From NCBI GenBank assembly GCA_033032865.1, contig JAWHQI010000065.1:8988001-9052000 (forward strand): a stretch of DNA of 64,000 nucleotides, read 5' to 3'. Below are positions 56,681 to 64,000 of the stretch, in pieces. The stretch is from Dactylorhiza incarnata. Its lineage: Eukaryota > Streptophyta > Magnoliopsida > Asparagales > Orchidaceae. The notes beneath the pieces are model-generated. The model was given only the letters and a program-made list of their open reading frames with translations. It searched no databases and was not told the origin of the DNA. Position 1 is the first letter of the stretch; the number at the start of each line of letters is the position of its first letter. The translations under genes were made by a program, and so were the position numbers.

Positions 56681-57965
56681 TAGCTTTTTTCATTATCCAT
56701 TTTATTTAATTCTTATTGCCCTTTTATAGTTATCTGCAGACCAAACATATTTTGACAGAATTTGAAAAAATGCTGTTATTGAATGCGATGCGATGCTATA
56801 CGCAGACCAACTGTATTTCTGGGCGGAATTTTGATCATTTTTTGAATGTTTTTATCAACTGTAACAATGCTGTCCATCGAGAGAATTTGATAGGATCTGT
56901 AACTGTAAAATGTTGTTAACAATGTTTTTATAGTTGCTGTTATTGAAAAATGCTGTGTTTTTCTGCTTTGATAGGATCAAATGTTTTAGCTGTAGACGAG
57001 GGAATCGAGAGAACTTCTTCAGAAGTAAACAAATGTACAGAGCGATGAGCAAATGATAAAGACCAAAAAGTAATCAAATTTATTTTGAATAACATCCAAT
57101 AACCTCAGAATACGATCTACTTACATCATTTTCCAAACGATTAACTGTATATATCATACAGTTAATACTAATAGTCATACATACAGTTAATATAAGTGTA
57201 TAATTATAAATATAAATACATTGAGCTGCAGTAAAAATAGGAGAACAACAACTGTAACAATTGATCGTATGTGTCCCCGTGACAATAATATGGTTACCGC
57301 ATGCAGTTGAAGCTTGATCATATTGCAGAGAATTGCTCATGAAGAACCAGAAGTTGAACTGCCATCACCGTATTGCACTTTGTAATTCACACGGGATATC
57401 AGTAGAACATCCAGGACATCTCCAAAAAAAAGTAAATCAGTAATAGAAAAAACATTGTCAGAAATTTAAAAAAACATTTCAATGAGATTTTCAACCAGTC
57501 AACTAAGAATTAAGAAGCATTTTAACACCTCTTTGCCTCCAATAGGCTTCCAAACATACATATTCAAGTGGTGCAACATACCAAAACAACTAAATACTAA
57601 TAAAAGTTATACATTGCATATAAGAAGATAACAAAGACCCACCAACCCGTCTATAATTATCAAGTGGCTATGATCATCAATATCCGGTATAATCTTCATA
57701 ATCATCCGGCTCACCTGCAAATAACACAAGAGTATGTTTAGAAGTTAAGCAACAAATGGATAGGTTGGAATATTTTTAGCAAATGATACCAGCAAATGTG
57801 GAATGTGATGGTCCACTTAATCCTTCTTGCTCATCAACAGTTTCTGCCTCTACAGTGGAACGTGCAACCTTCTTCTTCACCTAATTTTACATAGCATTTG
57901 TATGAATGAAATCTACTTTTCAGTCAAAGGTTATCAACAAAAACATGAAAGCTACTAATTTAATT

Positions 57966-60242
57966 TTAACTCACTGATAGCTTTAATCTAGAAGTTGATG
58001 TTGTTGGCAATGGTGATCCGGTTTTCTTGGACGCATCTCTGCAACTTTTTTTATTATGTCCGACTACTCCACACTTTGAACAAGCATACTTTGTTCCACG
58101 TCTATTTATACCATATTGCATGTTACTTAACTCTTCTTCATCTTGTCTTCTTGCATGTTTTGATGGCCTATTGGTTTTACCTTCCATGGCACCACAAGGT
58201 TTAAATTACATTGAGGCCACTCACCTTGTCCTTTAATGAGATTCAACATAAAGTCATAAGCTTTCAAGAAAGTAGTTTTCTTATACCAATAATCTACGTA
58301 GTCCTCAACCTTCTCCCTTTTAAAGAAGATGCAAGCTATAGCATGTACGCATGGTATTCCACTTAAGTCCCACTTCTTGCAAGTACAACTATTGGATGTT
58401 AAATCAACGAGCCACGTATAGCCCGCTCAACCTTTCACCTCAAATTTTTCTTTTCCATTCCACTCTAAAATATAGTCTTGAACACACCTTTTGTTATTTT
58501 CTAGGATCTTCTGAATGGTTGGACATATATCTCCACTAGATTTACATATTTTATCCCTTTGGGTATGCATCATTCTCATCACAATAATTCTAATAATCTC
58601 AAGCATCGTGATTATTGGTTTGTCTCTTGCTTTCAATATTACATTATTGAAGCATTCACATAAATTATTAAGTAGCATGTCACATTTTGTCCACGTACTA
58701 AAATGCGATCTTGCCCAATTTTTGGGATCTCTTGCCCTTACCCATTCATAAGCCCCAATATTGCATTCTTTCAACTTCTTCATCTCCATGTTGAAATCAA
58801 CTAATCGTGCAGATGATGCAGCCTTACACAACAAGGATTTGAGGTGTAAGCCTTTATGTAACTGCTTGAAGTTACTATACATGTGCCTTAAACAAAACCT
58901 GTGTTCTGCGTTTGGTAGTAATTCTTCAACTGCCCGTATGAGTCCCTTCTGTTTATCGGAAATTATAGTCCATGCATAGTTATTTATGATGTTTAAATCT
59001 TGCATTAAAAGACTAATAAATCATTGCCAACTTTTTCTATTCTCTCTCCAAACCATAGCATAAGCTATAGGATACATCCCATTGTTCCCATCAATACCAA
59101 CTGCGCATAGTAGAACTCCTCAAATAGACGTTTTTAGGTGAGTTCCATCAAGTCCTATAATTTGTCGGCACCCAGCTATAAAACCCAACTTTAAAGAACC
59201 CCAACAAATATAGAGTCTTTTAAACACACATCCTTGATTTTCAGATACATGTTTACACTGCAGTTTAACTGTTGTGTTAGGATTACTTTGACGCAACTCT
59301 TCACAATAGTCCCAAAGTCTAGCGTATTGCTCTAATTCTGTACCTTGGGTTATCATGTTGGCATGCTTCTTTGCTCGATACATCTTCCAAATAGAAAGAG
59401 ATGTTCTATTTTCCATGCATAGTCTCTTGCATTGAACTGACGGGCCATTCAGGATTACTTTTAAGGTGGTGTTGATATTTCTTTGCAAGAAAATATGAGG
59501 TACAGTGTTTAGAACTCGAGTCTCTATAGCATGCATGTTCACCTTTGATAGTCTTCACTTGAAAGGTGCGATCATTCTTAGAGATGAATGCAGCGTACAT
59601 TGCCCAACCACATTCGCAAGTAACCTGCACTTTATCACTACAATTTTTGCTAAATTTAATTGGCCTACCTTGCATATTTGCGTATGTCTGCACTGCATCT
59701 CTAAAATCTTGGGCAGTATTAAAGCATTGTCCTACTTGAAATTCAAAATTTGAGTTACCTGCATCGCCGTCATAAATCTGATAATGTGTTGATTTAGTTT
59801 TCTTTGGATTGGAAGTGGTAATAGAACAACTCTGTGCAATCATTTGAGTTGGCTCTTTTACTCCGACCCATTCTACGGATTCATCAACATTTTCGTCAAA
59901 CTGCAAATCATCACTATCATAATCACCATCTTGAAAGCCATCAGTAAATATAGAATCAGTTCCATCAGTGTCATCTTCATTACTAATCGAGTCGCTGTAA
60001 TTTTGAAGTTCAATTATTGGTGTAGTATCATCACTCACCGAAACTACTTGATCTATCACCGTGTCAATGTAAACATCAACTTCCCTATTCATGTTGATAT
60101 ACTGCTTCAAATTTTTAACATCCACATCATTATCTAACAGTATCAAATTACTGCAGTCACCACGCCCAGATAAACAAGCAAAAAATCCGACCCATCCACT
60201 GTGACCAAAGTGCATTGCCATTTCATACAAATCATGTAGCAT
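57966..60242 (-). pseudogene. MuDR-type MULE transposase
   Basis: From ATG 60242: an acidic N-terminal region, the MuDR DNA-binding domain (VGQCFNTAQDFRDAVQTYA; CECGWAMYAAF; KGEHAC; SYFLAKKY), a frameshift at about 59410, KMYRAKKHA, then the DDE catalytic core with GLDGTHLK (first Asp), AVGID, SDKQKGLI (second Asp) and EHRFCLRHMYSNF. A SWIM finger CTCKKWDLSGIPCVH (about 58395-58350) and a C-terminal CCHC knuckle CSKCGVVGHNKKSC (about 58065-58020) complete it. TGA codons replace expected residues at about 59118 and 59013 (Trp of SWQWF) and 58429. All domains are present but the gene is broken. Confidence 0.9.
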
Positions 60243-60939
60243 TATCTCATCGCAATTACAGTAGTCAACATAATTTATTACATCGGGTACATAGGCAATG
60301 TTTGTGGAACCTATGAATGATCCTGAATGATGTAATCAAATAGTGAATAAAGAAACTTCGAATGGCATATAGAATGCAAAATCAATCGTATCATTAGCTC
60401 TAATAATCCACATCGTTCTTCTACGTGCAAAAAAAAAATGTACTCAACAACACAAACAGAAATCTATACAGAACAATTATACCATAACGAGTTGCTCCGA
60501 CTAAGCCCTAAAAATTATACCAAAATGAAAGTACTAAAAAAAATGAAATTACTGAGATTTCCCGATGGATTATACCTGAACAGCGCTCCGACCTAGCCGG
60601 CAAAAGGTAGAGTGCGGGGGTTGCAAGAGTGCGGGAGTTGCTCCGTCTGCTGTAAAAGAAAAGCTCGCCGAACTAGCGCAGCTTGGAGAAGAGCTCGCCG
60701 AACTAGCACAGCCGTCTTGGATCGATAACGACGGCCACAAGAAGGGAGATTGCGGGAGTTGCGAGAGCTGCTCCTAAGCTGAGAATGATAGACCTTTAAG
60801 ACCTAGCGCGGCCTTGGAGAGAAGTTCGCCGCCGGTGCAGGATTTGAGAGGAGCCGCGCGACTTGCTGGAGAGGAGAGGAGGGTTAATGGCATCGAGGAG
60901 GTGTAATGTCGCGGAGAGGCGTTGAACTAGGGTTTAAGT
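60243..60939. other. 5' region of the nested MULE
   Basis: It is AT-rich to 60590, then a GC-rich patch (60600-60910) with a duplicated GCTCGCCGAACTAGC unit (60663 and 60694) and repeated TTGCGGGAGTTGC / GTGCGGGAGTTGC. This patch could be promoter/leader or a captured host fragment. I recognise no domain. Confidence 0.45.
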
Positions 60940-61120
60940 TTCAATATTCCTGAAATACCCTTTCATATTATTTAGAATATTACAATTTACTCGAATTATA
61001 GGATGAGGGGTGCAAAGTGCTACCATAATGAGTTTAGAGGGTGCAAAGTGCCAAAAACTGAAAATTAGGGTGCAATGTGCCAAAAGGGCCTAATTGGAGG
61101 GTGTAAAGTGCCAAATTTCC
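60940..61120 (-). repeat. Right terminal inverted repeat of the nested MULE
   Basis: Mirror image of 56492-56680, with GGTGCAAAGTGC-type units at about 60998, 61027, 61060 and 61098 and the AGGGTATTTCAGG segment at the inner side. Confidence 0.9.
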
Positions 61121-61129
61121 GATCATGAA

Positions 61130-62355
61130 AGAAATCTCCTTGGTCAGAGATCCAGATCAAGGATCTGCGCGACCTAGAATGGCAATGGGATCTAGGTGTC
61201 TTCCAGATCCTAGAGTCTTCTGCAGATCAGGAAAGCTCGATCTTCTCAAAACGCCAAAATGAACAAGATGGAGAATAGAGCCGGTGGGTTCAGATCGTGG
61301 AAGAAAAGGGAAAAGTTGTTTCAATTTTTTCACCCTTGTTCACCCAAAATGAATAGAATAGTTCATGAACCTTAATATTGGGTATTAATAGGAGAAACCC
61401 CAAAATGGGAGTTACTTAAAATTTAAATGGATGAAATTAATTCCATTTAAAACCCAAATCAAACTCCATAAAATTATATTCATGACTATGCCAAAATTGT
61501 GCCAAGGGCGAGACCGAAATCGCGTAGGCGATCTGGCCCACCTATCACAGGCTTCGACCGTTCGCGCGACTGAATTAACGCACACTCGTAGGAGGCCGAA
61601 TAGACTAAATATTCACGTACGACTTTAACGGGTCGTCTCGATAGAATATGTCAACCGAACAGAAAAATTTCTAACAATATTGTCTTTAACGTCACTCTAA
61701 GCATATACAAATGAGCAAACACAAACATTTACAATCAATGACTTACAAATGATAACATTACCAAACATTGAACCATAAGAAACAAAAAAAGTTGCAACTG
61801 AAACATTGAATTGGAATTTTAAAAAAAGTGGCTAAAATTTTGTTTGACAATAACATCTAATATCCAGTTAGAACTTCAAATATGATCTTTAATGTCACTG
61901 TAATCATATAAAAATGAGCTATCATAAATATTTACAATCCATGAGATACAAATGACAACATTGCCAAACAATGAACCATAAGAAACAAAAAAGTTACAAC
62001 TGAAACATTGAATTGAAATCTTAAAAAAAACCTACGACTGGAGAACTTACAACTGGAATAATGACAGGTCAAGGACCAAAAATTTGGGGAGTCACTAACA
62101 AAGTATATATGATCCAAACTATATATAATATCATAACCTAACTATAAACATCTACATGAACTATAGTTTTCTTTTCCTCACGGAGAAGAATGCTTGAGAA
62201 TATAGAGATTCATAGAATATAAGCATAAAAAGGGGCCGGGCAGAGAAGAATGCTTGAGATTAGGTAAGCGACAGAAATATTTGCATAAGAGCTTCGAGCA
62301 GTCAGAAGAGGTGATTAGGCCGGCCGGAGAAGCACGCTTGAGTTACGCACAAAGT
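61130..62355. other. Right arm of the large MULE beyond the nested MULE
   Basis: No gene seen. It contains copies 3 and 4 of the right-arm repeat (about 61730-61830 and 61935-62030). Bases 61130-61400 include a GATCCAGATC-rich patch. Confidence 0.5.
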
Positions 62356-62583
62356 TGGAGCTGCAAGTAGTGTAGGAGATGATTAATGACGCCGGAAGAG
62401 GTGGAAGCCTACCGCCATTAGACAATAAAGAAGCCAACCGTCGGCCGTCGATTCGTTTTCCGGCGATTTGGTACTCCAGCGGCCGGCTAAGTTCACGGGG
62501 GTAGCGAATGTGCAAAATATGGAAAAGGAGAGAAACGCTAAAATCTGAAAAAATAAGCGGGTCCCTCTTTTTATTTAAGAGCA
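62356..62583 (-). repeat. Right terminal inverted repeat of the large MULE
   Basis: Reverse complement of 35660-35892 (see left copy). Outside it, four GTGCAAACC-type units (62596-62660) form a short terminal tandem repeat. Confidence 0.85.
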
Positions 62584-62690
62584 ATGTTAAGTGCAAACCT
62601 ATTACGGCTATGTGCAAACCACGGTTAAGTGCAAACCAAAAAATTTTAAGTGCAAACCCAAATGTTAGGTGCAGACCAATTATAAAAACA

Positions 62691-63046
62691 AAAAAAATAA
62701 TGCATTCGTCTATAAGTCCATGTCAATTAGTCCAAAGTATGAGTCCTTTTGTGCAAAATCTTATACTACAAAGTCCCTGATAATTAATACAAAATATTAG
62801 TCCTTTTTTGCAAAATTTGATACTAAATTGTGATATCCAAAACACCATTGTGAGTTTTCAAGCATTCAACCTACATAAAAATAAATAAAAATTATGTTAG
62901 TATAGATATATCTGGGCCAAAAACTTGATATGATGAAAGGATCTAAAGCAGTGAAAGAAATACCCGAGTGTGCAAAGTGAAATGACCAAAATCCCAAAGT
63001 TGTTGCTCCACGATGAGTTTTAGTATCTGCTTCAAAATAACAAATA
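62691..63046. other. No gene seen
   Basis: AT-rich spacer between the large MULE and the OTU-type MULE relic. A repeated AAAATATTAGTCCTTTTTTGC / AAAGTATGAGTCCTTTTGTGC pattern occurs at about 62735-62815. Confidence 0.4.
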
Positions 63047-63873
63047 TTAGTCTTCATGATGATAGATTTTAGCAAAAGCAAGAAAAGAGTACCTTAAGAA
63101 ATTGTTTTTGGGCAAAGTAACCGCCTCATTTTCAATAAGTTTCTCCCATTGCTTTGCATTTTCTTCCCGATATCTTCTCCAAATTGATATTATTGGAGGT
63201 AATTTAAAACCTTCACGGAAGTGTAGTTGGACAAAATGATTCCCATTTATAAACCCGATGTACACTATCTTGTGAGAAGAGGGAGGCGGTGAATGCAACA
63301 GTAACAGTGTGAATGATTGATATGTAGACAAGTGAACAAAAATAATATTGTAATAAGAAGCAACCACAATCCAATATCAGGCATTGACATCCACTTGTCC
63401 AATGGAGCTGGAGTAACATCACAATCCAGTGAGCTAAGTAACTCTGCTCTTCTTTCTGTTCCAAATATGTCAACATACAAGCTCTCTTTGTTTTGCATTT
63501 CTAAAGATAGCTCATTACGTACCTTTTGCACCCTCTCATGGTTGTGAACTCCACATATTACTTCCAGGCTCCACTCATTTAAATTTATATTTTTTTGCCC
63601 TTTAAGTGAAAACTTACAACCACATCTCTTCGAACTTGATTTTCTCAAATTTTTTCTAACCAAGCCTTTATTACGTTGATTTTCCCGATAATACCCAGCT
63701 CTGTCGCAACCAAGGATAACTCTGGGTTTGAGTCTGCCTGAAAGTTTGTCTGCACTTTGTATGGTAATGACAAAACCCAAAACCATAGCAATGCTTCGTG
63801 CCCATTCCACCAAATCATCCTTACTAGTAAATAAATTTGATGTAACAAAGTGCTTTCCAACGTCAATTTCCAC
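63047..63873 (-). pseudogene. OTU-type MULE gene, DNA-binding part joined to the OTU end
   Basis: Residues 1-115 from 63873 are a FAR1-like DNA-binding domain of the OTU-MULE type: FTSKDDLVEWARSIAMVLGF, RVILGCDRAGYYRE, RCGCKFSLKG and WSLEVICGVHNHE. After RNELSLEMQNKES the sequence goes directly to RRAELLSSLD, PAPLDKWMSMPDIG, the OTU-type cysteine-protease-like C-terminal region. A frameshift at about 63360 leads to VASYYNIIFVHLS, KIVYIGFINGNHFVQLHF (His of the OTU triad) and an IWRRYREENAKQWEKLI tail. The DDE transposase core usually between these parts is absent, as is the OTU Cys box. It may be a deletion derivative. Confidence 0.72.
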
Positions 63874-64000
63874 TTTGGGATTTGCCTCTTCAAAAGAAAA
63901 TAAAGAACTTATTTAACAAAAATACAAGACAAATACCACACAAGTATTCAATTCACCAAAACCAACTAAAATACCACACAAGTATTAATAATAGGGGTGA

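Larger units (their letters stand above)
56492..61120 (-). mobile_element. Complete nested MULE (4.6 kb) with 9-bp TSD
   Basis: The ends are inverted: GGGAATTTGGCACTTT at 56492 and GGAAATTTGGCACTTT on the minus strand at 61120. Identical 9-bp GATCATGAA at 56483-56491 and 61121-61129 is the hallmark Mutator target duplication. The transposase gene is on the minus strand. It sits in the right arm of the older large MULE. Confidence 0.95.
35630..62690. mobile_element. Large MULE with transposase and Ulp1-like gene, carrying two nested elements
   Basis: Inverted repeats at 35660-35892 and 62356-62583 bracket a FAR1-type transposase gene (plus) and a Ulp1-like gene (minus). Without Copia-3 (12.1 kb) and the nested MULE (4.6 kb) the element would be about 10 kb, a plausible size for an autonomous MULE with a captured Ulp1-like gene, as known for Kaonashi-type and some VANDAL elements. 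The exact termini and target duplication were not resolved. The right outer end holds four GGTTTGCACTTAA-type repeats (minus strand, about 62584-62690). The inverted repeats and contents are seen; unity of the element is inferred. Confidence 0.65.

Overview
This window looks like a transposon-dense, probably heterochromatic stretch of a flowering-plant nuclear genome. Every recognisable coding sequence belongs to a plant mobile-element lineage: SIRE/Maximus-like Ty1/copia, Athila-like and Tat-like Ty3/gypsy, and Mutator-like elements (MULEs) with FAR1/MuDR-type transposases. I see no ordinary host gene, no rRNA or tRNA gene and no CRISPR array. The element types suggest a eudicot; an asterid such as a Lamiales species is only a guess.

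Layout. (1) 1-4746: an Athila-like gypsy element with 5' LTR, primer-binding site and broken gag-protease, but no RT, RNase H or integrase; its end is cut by the next element. (2) 4747-~12830: a decayed copia element (Copia-1) with 5' LTR, gag and full pol, no detectable 3' LTR. (3) ~12830-13925: a frameshifted Tat-like gag fragment, followed to 15735 by 88/89-bp tandem repeats. (4) 15735-32530: a 45/47-bp minisatellite (about 6.7 kb in total) split by two insertions with exact 5-bp target duplications: a 2.6-kb solo LTR (16112-18729) and a 7.5-kb minus-strand copia derivative (Copia-2, 21737-29238). (5) 32840-33112: hairpin-forming GC-rich repeats, then a minus-strand FAR1-type transposase relic (34100-35087). 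(6) ~35630-~62690: an old MULE with ~230-bp terminal inverted repeats, carrying a plus-strand FAR1-type transposase gene and a convergent minus-strand Ulp1-like peptidase gene. It was later invaded by a complete copia element with a third ORF (Copia-3, 38424-50528, TSD ctaaa) and by a complete second MULE (56492-61120, 9-bp TSD gatcatgaa). (7) 63047-63873: a deletion derivative of an OTU-type MULE gene.

The most interesting system is in Copia-2 and Copia-3. Copia-2 has lost protease, integrase, RT and RNase H, yet keeps two long uninterrupted ORFs: a gag shortened in frame, and a third ORF. In both elements the third ORF is preceded by its own TATA box about 105 bp upstream of the homologous start. 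A GC-rich motif that is specific to each family and clustered upstream of the LTR TATA box recurs upstream of that internal TATA box. The third-ORF protein has coiled-coil and basic, nuclear-type segments and no visible membrane segment, so it looks more like a regulatory or nucleic-acid-associated factor than an envelope. A second candidate is the old MULE: it has an array of about 24 CTGTAA motifs next to its left end and a captured Ulp1-like protease whose catalytic cysteine reads tyrosine.
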